From Clostridia bacterium (GTDB lineage: Bacteria; Bacillota; Clostridia; Oscillospirales; CAG-272): a stretch of 48,489 bases of DNA. Both the position numbers and the translations under genes were made by a program. Below the pieces are notes generated by a model. That model had not been told where the DNA came from. It ran no database searches and saw nothing but the letters and a program-made list of their open reading frames with translations. Of this stretch, positions 15,553 through 23,935 are shown one piece after another; the first letter of the stretch is position 1; each line of letters opens with the position of its first letter. The DNA is taken from contig JAFTSU010000021.1 of NCBI GenBank assembly GCA_017467105.1, positions 1-48,489 on the forward strand, written 5' to 3'.

Positions 15553-17322
15553 ATGTCATTTGACGCATGTATGATGCGCGCTGTGATAGAGGAATTCTCG
15601 CGGGAATTTCCTGAGGCTAAGATAGAGCGTGTTCTTCAGCCGCAAGGTGACGAGATCAATCTGGTTATTCACTCCGGCGGACGCTCAGGCAGGCTTGTTT
15701 TTAACGTAGGTCCGAATGCTCCAAGGCTTCAGCTCTCCGACGTACAGAAGGAGAATCCTAAGCAAGCGCCAATGTTCTGTATGCTCCTTCGTAAGCTTCT
15801 CATAGGCGGAAAGATCACCTCCGTCACCCAACTTGGCTTTGACAGAATAGCAGTTTTCAAGGTCTCCTGCTACGATGATATGGGCTTCAAGGTTGATAGG
15901 TCCATCGTTTGCGAGATAATGGGTAAGTATGCGAACCTTATCGTTCTTGACTCGGATAATAAGATCCTCGCAGCTCTTAAGATAATAGATTTTGCCGCCA
16001 GCACGGTACGCCAGGTCATACCGGGTATGAAATATCAGATCCCTGCACAAAGGGAGAAGATGTCCCCCCTCGTTATTGATAAGGATAAATTTTTTGATAG
16101 CTTTTACGCCTATCCATCGGTCAGGTCATCGGAGAAATTTATCACGGATTCCTATTCCGGAATAGCCACTCAGATAGCGCACGAGCTTGTGTATCGGGCG
16201 ACGGGATCAGTTGATACCGCGGTATCGGAAACCGACCCCGTGTCGCTTTATTCGGTGTTTTCCGAGTGGCAACAGCTGCTTATTGATCATCGATATACTC
16301 CCACCTCGGCCGTTAATTCAGAGGGTAAGCCGATAGATTACTCCTATATGCCCATCACCTACCTTGGCAACAGCGTTCGGACGGAGATGTATCACGACTT
16401 CAAGTGTCTCTTTGACAAATATTTTGCGGAGCGTGACAGGCTGGATCACATACGCGAGAGATCAAAGGATATTATGCAGCTTCTGGATAATACCATTGCC
16501 CGTACTGAGAGAAAGCTTGGCATACAGCGCCAGGCCCTTCTTGACAGCGATAAGGGCGAGCTCTATAAGCGTGAAGCCGATCTTATTACAGCTAACCTCT
16601 ACAAGCTATCGCGCGGAATGGAGAGCTTTACGGCTATCGACTATTACGACGAAAGCTGTCCCGAGATAGAGGTCAAGCTTGATCCCAGGCTTCACCCCTC
16701 TCAGAACGCCCAGAAAAAGTACAAGCTGTATCAGAAGTGTAAAAACGCTAAGATCATTTTAGCGGAGCAGATAGAGCTTTGGGAGCGGGAGCTAAAATAT
16801 CTTGAAAGCGTGCAGGTCTTTCTTGAGAACGCGGAGCGTGAGGACGATCTGGCGGAGATCAGAGACGAGCTGTACAGAGCCGGTTATGCATCCAGGATGC
16901 GCGGCTATACTCCGCCACGAAAGCTGAAAAGCTCGTACACGAGGCTTAGAACAACTGACGGAAAGGTACTGCTAGTCGGTAAAAATAACGTCCAGAACGA
17001 TAATCTTTCTCATCGCTTGGCAGACCGAGACGATCTATGGTTTCACACCAAGGATATCCCGGGCTCCCACGTAATACTCGTGACGGATGGGGAAGAGCCT
17101 ACTGATCTTGATTATACTGAGGCAGCCCGTGTTGCCGCCAGATATTCTAAGGCGAAGGGCGATAATATAGCGGTAGACTATACCCGTGTTAAAAATTTGC
17201 GCAAGCCTGCGGGCTCAAAGCTCGGGTTTGTAACCTATAAAACCAACTATACGGCTTTTGTCAGACGCGCGTCTGATGACGAGATCGAGACCATGCTCAA
17301 CGCAGGAAAGACAGAGGTTTGA
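15553..17322 (+). CDS. rqcH: Ribosome quality control protein RqcH (NFACT family)
   Basis: This 589-aa homologue of Rqc2/NEMF binds split 50S subunits that carry stalled peptidyl-tRNA and directs addition of C-terminal alanine tails, marking the chain for degradation. The NFACT-N domain (about 1-210) contains the key Asp97-Arg98 pair (GFDRI) at exactly the positions known in Bacillus RqcH. The middle (about 280-440) is a charged coiled-coil HhH/CC-M region. The NFACT-R domain (about 465-570) carries VGKNNVQNDNLS and DLWFHTKDIPGSHVI. A GGAGAG SD precedes the ATG. The stop overlaps the start of the methylase gene, so the two are coupled. Confidence 0.95.
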   Translation: MSFDACMMRAVIEEFSREFPEAKIERVLQPQGDEINLVIHSGGRSGRLVFNVGPNAPRLQLSDVQKENPKQAPMFCMLLRKLLIGGKITSVTQLGFDRIAVFKVSCYDDMGFKVDRSIVCEIMGKYANLIVLDSDNKILAALKIIDFAASTVRQVIPGMKYQIPAQREKMSPLVIDKDKFFDSFYAYPSVRSSEKFITDSYSGIATQIAHELVYRATGSVDTAVSETDPVSLYSVFSEWQQLLIDHRYTPTSAVNSEGKPIDYSYMPITYLGNSVRTEMYHDFKCLFDKYFAERDRLDHIRERSKDIMQLLDNTIARTERKLGIQRQALLDSDKGELYKREADLITANLYKLSRGMESFTAIDYYDESCPEIEVKLDPRLHPSQNAQKKYKLYQKCKNAKIILAEQIELWERELKYLESVQVFLENAEREDDLAEIRDELYRAGYASRMRGYTPPRKLKSSYTRLRTTDGKVLLVGKNNVQNDNLSHRLADRDDLWFHTKDIPGSHVILVTDGEEPTDLDYTEAARVAARYSKAKGDNIAVDYTRVKNLRKPAGSKLGFVTYKTNYTAFVRRASDDEIETMLNAGKTEV

Positions 17323-17894
17323 TGATGGTAGACCTTACAGGACTTCATAAGCATTTCATACTTGAGCATCTTGGCGAGGGCGATGTTGCCGTTGATTTCA
17401 CAATGGGTAACGGAAACGACACTCTTTTTCTCTCACGCACAGTCGGGGAGTCGGGCAGAGTATACGCCTTTGATATTCAAGAGGAGGCGCTTCTGTCCAC
17501 CGAGAAGCATCTTCGTGACAACGGCGCTCCGGAGAATTATCAGCTGATTTGCGCCTCTCATCACCGTGTACGCGAGTTCGTGAAGGAGCCTATCAAGGCA
17601 GGTATGTTTAATCTGGGTTATCTTCCGAGAAGCGGCAGAAAAACGGTAACCACCAGGCGCGAAACTACAATTGAGGCTGTAAAGGCGGCGATAGATCTGT
17701 TGCTGCCGGACGGCGCTTTAATAATAGCAATTTACCCGGGACACGAGGAGGGGGCGCTTGAGGGAGAGATGCTTCGTGAGTATTTTTCAACTCTCTCTCG
17801 CTTCAGAATCTGCGCATCCGAGTTCAGAATACTGAATTCACCTACCTCCCCGTACTTTTTCCTGGTGGAGAAAAGTCCAAGAGTGAAGAGTTGA
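17322..17894 (+). CDS. mnmM: Class I SAM-dependent methyltransferase, MnmM (YtqB) family
   Basis: About 190 aa, within the family's usual size. It has an N-terminal SAM-binding motif (VAVDFTMGNGNDTLFLS), acidic motif II (YAFDIQ), and the family signatures FNLGYLPRSGRKTVTTRRET and AIYPGHEEG. Family members (Bacillus YtqB = MnmM) methylate aminomethyl-2-thiouridine at the tRNA wobble position. The ATG at 17322 shares one base with the rqcH stop; a second ATG at 17325 is equally possible, with GAGG just upstream for both. Co-transcription with rqcH pairs two translation-quality functions. Confidence 0.85.
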   Translation: MMVDLTGLHKHFILEHLGEGDVAVDFTMGNGNDTLFLSRTVGESGRVYAFDIQEEALLSTEKHLRDNGAPENYQLICASHHRVREFVKEPIKAGMFNLGYLPRSGRKTVTTRRETTIEAVKAAIDLLLPDGALIIAIYPGHEEGALEGEMLREYFSTLSRFRICASEFRILNSPTSPYFFLVEKSPRVKS

Positions 17895-17938
17895 TCACTG
17901 TCGGGAATTTTTTTGATTACTAACCGAAAGGAAACAAT

Positions 17939-19150
17939 ATGAAAAAAACATTATTTATACTACTTACAGCACTCATTTGTATGTCAGCGCTCGCATCCTG
18001 CGGCGGATCGGGAAACGGCGGAAATGAGGTCGCTACAGTAACCGGCGCTACCGTTGAGGATGGCGTGCTTAAGCTTTTGCTCAGTGACAATTCGACCATC
18101 AGAGTGGGTGTTTTACCGATGAACTCAGAGAGAATTGCATTCACCTCTGCGGAGATAAAGGATGACGGGCTATATGTATCCTTTAACGACGGATACATGA
18201 AACGCTTTGCCGAATTCAATAGCTACAAGGATAAGATCACCGGCGCTTCCATAACCGCTGAGGGTGCTCTTCTTATCCAAACTACAGATGGAGAGGTAGA
18301 TCTTGGTCAGGTATTCTATCCTACCGTGCCCGCGGCTCCTCTCACTCCATCCGGCGCGTCCGGGTATGCAGCCTCCAGAGATACGACCGGCAGAAATACC
18401 GCGACGGTTGAGATGGACGTTAAGGGATACGGCAAGGTAACCATTCTTCTTGACGCCACCACGGCGCCCGTCACCGTTAAGAACTTTGTCAAGCTGGCGA
18501 AGAGCGGATTCTACGACGGGCTCACCTTCCACCGTATCATAGAGAACTTTATGATACAGGGCGGCGATCCTCTCGGTACGGGAGGCGGCGGCAGCGGAAC
18601 GAATATCTACGGTGAGTTCTCCTCAAACGGCTATCAGGGCAACGATATCCTTCATAAGCCGGGCACAATCTCCATGGCTCGCGCGGAGGACAAGAACAGC
18701 GCGTCCAGTCAGTTCTTTATTTGCACAGCCGATTATACCTACGGTGACGGAAATTATGCAGCATTTGGCTACGTTATAAACGGTATGAATATCGTCTATG
18801 AGATCTCGGAGCTTGGAGCGGTATACGGTGATTCAAACGGTACTGTAAGAGATCACGATAAGCAGATCGTGATCAACTCCATAGAGGTTATCGAGGATCT
18901 TGATGCAGAGGATGAATCGGGCGAAGGCTCAGGCGAAGGCTCCGGTGATAACTCCGGCGAAAACTCAGGCGAAGGCTCAGGCGAAGGCTCCGGTGATAAC
19001 TCCGGCGAAAACTCCGGCGAAGGCTCAGGCGAAGGCTCCGGTGATAACTCCGGCGAAGGCTCGGGCGAAAACTCCGGCGAAGGCTCGGGCGAAAACTCCG
19101 GCGGATACGAGGATGATTCTGATGACGGCGGCTGGTCCCGCCCTGACTGA
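17939..19150 (+). CDS. Cyclophilin-type peptidyl-prolyl isomerase lipoprotein
   Basis: This 403-aa protein starts with a lipoprotein signal peptide (MKKTLFILLTALICMSALASC, lipobox LASC), so it is anchored outside the membrane. An unassigned domain spans about 25-130. A cyclophilin domain (about 155-325) follows with FHRIIENFMIQGG, GTISMAR and SSQFFIC, which keep the catalytic Arg/Phe/Gln region; it would catalyse proline isomerisation in exported proteins. The last 80 residues are a low-complexity tail of Ser-Gly-Glu-Gly and Ser-Gly-Asp/Glu-Asn repeats encoded by tandem DNA repeats. GAAAGG lies seven bases before the ATG. It may be co-transcribed with mnmM, 44 bases upstream. Confidence 0.9.
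   Translation: MKKTLFILLTALICMSALASCGGSGNGGNEVATVTGATVEDGVLKLLLSDNSTIRVGVLPMNSERIAFTSAEIKDDGLYVSFNDGYMKRFAEFNSYKDKITGASITAEGALLIQTTDGEVDLGQVFYPTVPAAPLTPSGASGYAASRDTTGRNTATVEMDVKGYGKVTILLDATTAPVTVKNFVKLAKSGFYDGLTFHRIIENFMIQGGDPLGTGGGGSGTNIYGEFSSNGYQGNDILHKPGTISMARAEDKNSASSQFFICTADYTYGDGNYAAFGYVINGMNIVYEISELGAVYGDSNGTVRDHDKQIVINSIEVIEDLDAEDESGEGSGEGSGDNSGENSGEGSGEGSGDNSGENSGEGSGEGSGDNSGEGSGENSGEGSGENSGGYEDDSDDGGWSRPD
18917..19102 (+). repeat. In-frame tandem repeat encoding the SGEGS/SGEN tail
   Basis: The units TCAGGCGAAGGC, TCCGGTGATAAC and TCCGGCGAAAAC recur at multiples of 12 bases within the cyclophilin lipoprotein gene. They encode acidic Ser-Gly-Glu/Asp repeats. Unit order varies, and copy number is likely unstable (inference). 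Confidence 0.85.
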
Positions 19151-19267
19151 TTTGCGTGTAAATATTTCCGTGCTGCAGCTTGGGCAAAACAGCGTGCCTG
19201 CGCAGAAAATTACGCAATATTAGCTATACGCTATCGCGAAAACGTGTTTTTACCGGTATATATACGA

Positions 19268-19307
19268 ACAAAGGGCAGACACAGCCGTGTCTGCCCTTTG
19301 TTTTTTT
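19268..19307 (+). terminator. Bidirectional terminator between converging lipoprotein genes
   Basis: ACAAAGGGCAGACAC (19268-19282) pairs with GTGTCTGCCCTTTGT (19287-19301) and is followed by T7. It separates the converging 17939-19150 and 19322-21187 genes. The 19151-19267 stretch shows nothing else. Confidence 0.9.
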
Positions 19308-19321
19308 GTTATCAGAATTTA

Positions 19322-21187
19322 TTATTCGCCCCCGACAATAAAATTATCGGGATCAAAGGCTCCGCCCTCGCCATCAGCGGTAAGGTCACCGTACGGCTTG
19401 GCAATAGCATTTCTTATAGCCTCGGCTATGATAGAGAAGTCGCCGTCCTCAACCGGCACGTACTTGTGCTCGCCGTGATTAAGATCCTCCTCCACGTCAT
19501 TAAGGGTGGGTCTGTAAGTGATGCTTTCGGGCGAGTCACCCGTCAGATAGCAGTACCACATAAGTCCCAGCGCGAATCTGCCGAGCCCCATGCTTAAGTG
19601 AGCGTAATCTCTGTGGAGCTGTTCGTAGGTAATTCCATTTTTTCTCAGCTGACAAATGAGCTCCAGCGAGGATATAACACCGGAAAATTTACCTGTTTTT
19701 AATACACGCTCACGGGTTATTTCCACGATTCGCTCATAATTATCAAGAGTGTCGCTGTAATACTTCCATATCATATGATATACGAGCTTCACGTCGGGAT
19801 TTGTGACTCTGTCCTCAATGTACTGCAGTAGAAATTCAAGATCGGAGTAGGTTTCGATAAGCTCAACCTCAGCGGGCGCGTGCTGCAGAGTGATCACGTC
19901 CCAATCCTCATCCCGTATAGCGTAGTCGTAGCTGTTTTCGACGGTTTGCTTTATACCGTTCAAGGTTTTGGAATATTGGAATCCTCCCTTGAAATCGTTG
20001 GATGGATCGTCATCAAGATAGGTGACGTGATGATTTATATTACATCCACCCTGCGCAAGAATACCTATTACCACACGTCTGTATCCTGCGTCAAGGAACA
20101 TTTCGGTGAGAAACCTTTTGGCATCATTTCCGTAGCTGTTTCCGAATATCAGTATTTTGATCGATTTGATCTCCGGTGTAGTAATGGTATATTTGTTTTC
20201 CATAGCTCCCGAGAGACATTCGTCCGCTATATCCGCGGATATCTTATCGCTATAAGAGCTATCGAGAGTATCACGGGCAGATTTGCCGGTAAGATAAGAA
20301 TACCAAAGACAACTTGCTGCCGTTTTGCCCTCATTGGTCAACCCAAGTGTATCAGGAGAGAATTCATCGAAGAAATCTGCACTTCTGAGGTTTTCTATCA
20401 ATGTGCCGACGGGGATCACTTCGTGAAGCAGGTTGCTTCTGCTCTCCACGTCTTTCACAGCTAAACGAATAGACTCGCTCATTCTGGATGATGAGCCCGC
20501 ATAATCCTCGAGCACCGCATTGCCGGAACCGTCAGGCAGAGACCAGGGCATATGCAGGAGCAGCTTGGTATGGAACGACGCCATATTCTTTATGATGCTA
20601 AGCAGCTCGTCAAGCCCACCGTAGCTCTCCGCCTTTCCGGAAAGCACGAGGGATTGACCTATAGCTATGTAATCCCATTCGTCAATAGCGATAGCTTCTG
20701 CTATTGTTTTTGAGAAATGGTACTTGGAGTTGCCGTTTTTCGTCACGGTAAGGTTGTATGACGGAGCGTTGCTTTTTGCGTTGTCGAGGTGCATATCAAT
20801 GCTCGCGCCGGTGTTGTACGCGCATGAAGCGACAGCCACAACAGACTTGGTTAACCCGGACCCGTGTAGCATTTCATAGAGGGAATCGACTGAATCGGAG
20901 ATGGTTATATCGCCGATAACCAGCAGCTTGATAGCTTTCGTAGCCTCTATGGTAACTAGCTTTTCGTAGTCGCACTCGGAGCAACGCTCAATCTTCTCTC
21001 CGTTGTCGTATGCGGTAGGAGCTACCGTTATCTCCTCGGTTATCTCTCCTCTGTCGCACATAGGGCAGGGATAATCTCTCTGACCGTCTCCCTCACCGCC
21101 CCCATTTCCTCCTTGGCACGATGATGCAAATGAGGTGATTAAAAGTATGATTAAAAGTAGAAATTTAGCTTTAAATCTGATGTTCAT
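19322..21187 (-). CDS. Lipoprotein with two tandem DUF4886/SGNH-like domains
   Basis: This 621-aa protein has a lipoprotein signal (MNIRFKAKFLLLIILLITSF then lipobox ASSC). A small four-cysteine motif follows: CPMC near 41-44 and CSEC about 30 residues later, possibly zinc-binding. Two related domains come next. The C-terminal one begins IKILIFGNSYGND, with a GNS nucleophile motif, and ends RDYAHLSMGLGRFALGLMWY, with a DxxH-type end, as in DUF4886/SGNH esterases. The N-terminal copy has IKLLVIGDITISDS and SPDTLGLTNEGKTAASCLWY at the matching places, lacking both the Ser-containing GNS and the His. It therefore looks like an inactive duplicate. It probably acts on cell-surface or dietary glycan esters. 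Confidence 0.8.
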   Translation of the reverse strand: MNIRFKAKFLLLIILLITSFASSCQGGNGGGEGDGQRDYPCPMCDRGEITEEITVAPTAYDNGEKIERCSECDYEKLVTIEATKAIKLLVIGDITISDSVDSLYEMLHGSGLTKSVVAVASCAYNTGASIDMHLDNAKSNAPSYNLTVTKNGNSKYHFSKTIAEAIAIDEWDYIAIGQSLVLSGKAESYGGLDELLSIIKNMASFHTKLLLHMPWSLPDGSGNAVLEDYAGSSSRMSESIRLAVKDVESRSNLLHEVIPVGTLIENLRSADFFDEFSPDTLGLTNEGKTAASCLWYSYLTGKSARDTLDSSYSDKISADIADECLSGAMENKYTITTPEIKSIKILIFGNSYGNDAKRFLTEMFLDAGYRRVVIGILAQGGCNINHHVTYLDDDPSNDFKGGFQYSKTLNGIKQTVENSYDYAIRDEDWDVITLQHAPAEVELIETYSDLEFLLQYIEDRVTNPDVKLVYHMIWKYYSDTLDNYERIVEITRERVLKTGKFSGVISSLELICQLRKNGITYEQLHRDYAHLSMGLGRFALGLMWYCYLTGDSPESITYRPTLNDVEEDLNHGEHKYVPVEDGDFSIIAEAIRNAIAKPYGDLTADGEGGAFDPDNFIVGGE

Positions 21188-21214
21188 ATATTATGCGTTC
21201 TCCGTGAACTGTCT

Positions 21215-22018
21215 TTACTTTATATATTCGTGAAGCTTCAGCCACTTTTCGAGATCTGATGCCCAGGTTGTAACGTATGGCTCGTTAATGTTCATATCAG
21301 GGTAGTATCCAAGTCCAAGACCGTGACCGCCTACGGGATAAACGTGCATCTCAAGCTCTACTCCAAGCTCATGCAGCCTCGTTGCGTATCTGAACGATCC
21401 GTTAACGTCAACCGCAGGATCGGAGGACGTATGCCACATAAAGACGGGGGGCGTGTCGCGATCTGCAAGGTACATAGGCGTAATTTTACGGTGAGATGAA
21501 TAATTTTCTCCTAAGTTATTGAAGAATGAACCGGGGTGCGAGTTTATGTCTAAAACGGGATAGCAGAGTATCTGCGCGTTTGGCATACAGTCCGTTTCAT
21601 CCAGAGCGTCAACGCCCTCGCCCTCAATCTTGAACTTATAGGTAGATACCAGAGCCGCCAGGTGTCCGCCTGCGGATGATCCCATTACTGCAATTTTCTG
21701 CGGATCAATACCGTATTTTTCAGAATTGGCTCTGACGTACCTTACGGCGCGTCTGGCATCAAGAAGCGAGCAAGGGAATCTTGCGGGCTTAACTCTGTAC
21801 TCAACGTCGAAGGCGTCGATGCCTCTCTCCGCGAGCCATCTGCAGTATGACTCGCATTCGTAAAGAGCGCGCGTTCTGTATCCTCCGCCCGCGAAATTAA
21901 TGACTGCGCTTTTGCACTTTTTGTTTTTGGCAGGGAAATACTTTATGTGAGGGACGTCGAACCCCTCCTCGTATAGCGGAGCGTCACCGTCCCAAAGCCT
22001 TGATTTTACGTATTCCAT
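21215..22018 (-). CDS. Alpha/beta hydrolase, acetylesterase-type
   Basis: This 267-aa protein has an oxyanion motif (NFAGGGYRTRA), the nucleophile elbow GSSAGGH, an acid-residue region (SSDPAVDVNGS) and the histidine in YPVGGHGLG. This matches BD-FAE/acetylesterase-like hydrolases that remove acetyl or other short acyl groups from sugars. It has no signal peptide, so it is cytoplasmic. The ATG overlaps the stop of the upstream membrane-protein gene by one base (TAATG), with GGAGG seven bases before it. It is translationally coupled to that gene and lies just upstream of the DUF4886 lipoprotein gene, with which it probably forms one unit. Confidence 0.88.
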   Translation of the reverse strand: MEYVKSRLWDGDAPLYEEGFDVPHIKYFPAKNKKCKSAVINFAGGGYRTRALYECESYCRWLAERGIDAFDVEYRVKPARFPCSLLDARRAVRYVRANSEKYGIDPQKIAVMGSSAGGHLAALVSTYKFKIEGEGVDALDETDCMPNAQILCYPVLDINSHPGSFFNNLGENYSSHRKITPMYLADRDTPPVFMWHTSSDPAVDVNGSFRYATRLHELGVELEMHVYPVGGHGLGLGYYPDMNINEPYVTTWASDLEKWLKLHEYIK

Positions 22019-22779
22019 TAGTTGTCCTCCGTAGTCTTATGTATAGAGTTTTTTATCCTCACGCATATCAGGTGACACAGCACCATCATGCATAGAAGTC
22101 CAATATAAGTCAGCATAATGTAGATTATCTCACCTGCGCCGTACATACCTGCGTCCTCGATAAGATAGCTGACCGTGTCAAAAAGCTCGGCTATCACAGA
22201 AACCGTGAGTCTGGTTATAGCTATTGCGAGAATTCCGACGGTTGCCGGATGGGAGAGATCGAAGTATGCTCCGACCATGTTTTCATAGACGCTGATGCGA
22301 GCCGCTTTTCTGTCACTGAGCATACCATCCATGTCAGCTCTTCTCGCAGCGCGGCAAGCAAAGAAATCTGCAAGCATAATGAATAGCAGTATTTCTGCTC
22401 CGCGCAGGACAACGTCACCGACAGTCATCAGCGCTGACAGACACACAGACTCTATGGAGTCAAAGCCGAAGGTGAGCATGTAGAGATAATAATAGGGAAG
22501 ATAATATACCGCGGCGCAGGACGCGAGAGACAGAACGCGAAGCATTTTTTTACCGATCCTCTCGCACGTCTCTGCAGAGAATACGGTTGCCGCAGCCGTG
22601 GTCGGTATGATAAACGCGATGATCCGCTCAGCGATCTCCCTTGCCACAAGATAGGTACCAACGTAACTCTCCGGTAGCTCAAAGACGTAGTTTGGTAAAT
22701 AGAATATCAGGAAAATAAGCAAGTATCCGATACAGTATAGCCAAGATGCCATACCGTATATTTTCTTTTTACTGTTCAT
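22018..22779 (-). CDS. Integral membrane protein of unknown function
   Basis: This 253-aa protein from the ATG at 22779 has about six hydrophobic segments: near 10-30, 45-65, 80-105, 115-140, 170-195 and 220-245. Charged loops lie between them, including RRADMDGMLSDRKAARIS. No catalytic or transport motif is recognised. A TTG two codons upstream is an alternative start, but the SD-like GGAAAGAG is spaced better for the ATG. It is coupled to the esterase gene and has its own promoter at 22813-22841. Confidence 0.78.
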   Translation of the reverse strand: MNSKKKIYGMASWLYCIGYLLIFLIFYLPNYVFELPESYVGTYLVAREIAERIIAFIIPTTAAATVFSAETCERIGKKMLRVLSLASCAAVYYLPYYYLYMLTFGFDSIESVCLSALMTVGDVVLRGAEILLFIMLADFFACRAARRADMDGMLSDRKAARISVYENMVGAYFDLSHPATVGILAIAITRLTVSVIAELFDTVSYLIEDAGMYGAGEIIYIMLTYIGLLCMMVLCHLICVRIKNSIHKTTEDN

Positions 22780-22812
22780 AGACAAACTCTTTCCACTATA
22801 GTTTACGCTTGT

Positions 22813-22841
22813 ATTCTACCATAGAGAGAGGGGTATTTCAA
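22813..22841 (-). promoter_or_regulatory. Promoter of the membrane protein / esterase operon
   Basis: Minus strand TTGAAA (22841-22836), a 17-base spacer and TAGAAT (22818-22813). Confidence 0.8.
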
Positions 22842-23002
22842 GTATTTTCTGTAAATTTGTAGCTGTGGATGGGAGTCGTTACCTATATTTCCGGACGGTT
22901 CGTCACTTTTTTCGGCGCAATGTTCTCCCCGGGGCTTCGGAAAGGGAAATACAGGAAAATTGTTAATAAAACGTAAATTTTAAATAAATGTAAAAACTAT
23001 AC

Positions 23003-23031
23003 TTGAAAATAACAAATAAATATGCTATTAT
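23003..23031 (+). promoter_or_regulatory. Promoter of rpsB-tsf
   Basis: TTGAAA (23003-23008), a 17-base spacer and TATTAT (23026-23031). The transcript would start at the foot of the structured leader. The rest of 22842-23002 shows no gene. Confidence 0.82.
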
Positions 23032-23038
23032 ATTAAGG

Positions 23039-23130
23039 CTGTCCGCAAGGATAGACAAATTATATCTCACATAGCGAGTAGGTTTACTGCCGGTGCGCGA
23101 TCATTCGCGTCGCAGTATTATGTCGCTATG
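23039..23130 (+). promoter_or_regulatory. Structured rpsB leader RNA (candidate autoregulatory site)
   Basis: Hairpin 1 is CTGTCC-GCAA-GGATAG with one G-T pair (23039-23054). A long interrupted hairpin closes with CATAGCGA (23070-23077) and TCGCTATG (23123-23130), then ACTGC/GCAGT, then CGCG/CGCG around ATCATT. It ends 27 bases before the rpsB ATG. Ribosomal protein leaders that bind their own product are known; S2 binding here is inference. Confidence 0.55.
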
Positions 23131-23157
23131 GCGGAAAAAACCAAGGAGGAACATAAA

Positions 23158-23901
23158 ATGTTCGAAATCACAATCAAGCAGTTGCTTGAAGCAGGCGTTC
23201 ACTTCGGTCATCCGACTAAGAAGTGGAGTCCGAAGATGGCAGAGTACATCTTCACCCAGAGAAACGGTATTCACATCGTTGACCTTCAGAAGACCGTTAA
23301 GAAGTTCGAGGAGGCGTACAATTACGTTTCCGAGCTTGCGCAGGCAGGCGGCACCGTTCTTTTCATCGGTACCAAGAAGCAGGCAGCAGAGACCGTTAAG
23401 GAAGAGGCGCAGAGATGCGGCATGTACTACGTAAACGTACGTTGGCCCGGCGGTATGCTCACTAACTTCCACACCATTCGCAGATCTATCAAGAGACTTA
23501 AGGATCTTGAGAAGATGCAGGCAGACGGTACCTTCGATCTTCTTCCCAAGAAGGAAGTTGCTAAGAAGATCAAGGAGATCGAGGATCTTGAGAAGTCCTA
23601 CGGCGGTATCAAGGATATGGAGACTCTCCCCTCTTGCGTATTCGTAGTAGACACCCGCAAGGAGAGAAACGCAGTTCTCGAGGCAAAGAAGCTGGGTATT
23701 CCCGTAGTTGCTATCGTAGATACTAACTGCGATCCCGACGATGCAGATTACATCATTCCCGGTAACGACGATGCTATCCGCGCTATCAAGCTTATCGCAG
23801 GCGCTCTTGCAAACGCAGTTATCGAGGCACACGGCGGTGTTCAGGAAGAGCCCGCAGCAGAGGAAGCTACCGAGGCTCCCGCAGAAGAGTCTGCAGAGTA
23901 A
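23158..23901 (+). CDS. rpsB: 30S ribosomal protein S2
   Basis: The 247-aa protein begins [20 protein letters not shown], the S2 N-terminal signature, with the S2 pattern [10 protein letters not shown] and a late [14 protein letters not shown]2 binds the 30S body-head junction late in assembly. The true start is the ATG at 23158, with AAGGAGG eight bases upstream. An in-frame ATG at 23128 would place that SD inside the gene and is rejected. The C-terminus is extended by an acidic Glu/Ala tail, [18 protein letters not shown]. It is followed by tsf after 34 bases, the standard bacterial order. Confidence 0.97.
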   Translation: MFEITIKQLLEAGVHFGHPTKKWSPKMAEYIFTQRNGIHIVDLQKTVKKFEEAYNYVSELAQAGGTVLFIGTKKQAAETVKEEAQRCGMYYVNVRWPGGMLTNFHTIRRSIKRLKDLEKMQADGTFDLLPKKEVAKKIKEIEDLEKSYGGIKDMETLPSCVFVVDTRKERNAVLEAKKLGIPVVAIVDTNCDPDDADYIIPGNDDAIRAIKLIAGALANAVIEAHGGVQEEPAAEEATEAPAEESAE

Positions 23902-23935
23902 TCCTTTTTCAAATTAAAATTAAGGAGAAATTAAA

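Noticed and set aside
18888-19223. Open frames rich in Ser-Arg or Ala-Lys-Pro on both strands
   Set aside because: They are out-of-frame readings of the tandem repeats in the cyclophilin lipoprotein gene.
23128-23157. Upstream ATG as the rpsB start
   Set aside because: It would put the AAGGAGG SD inside the gene and add ten residues absent from S2 proteins. The ATG at 23158 is correctly spaced.
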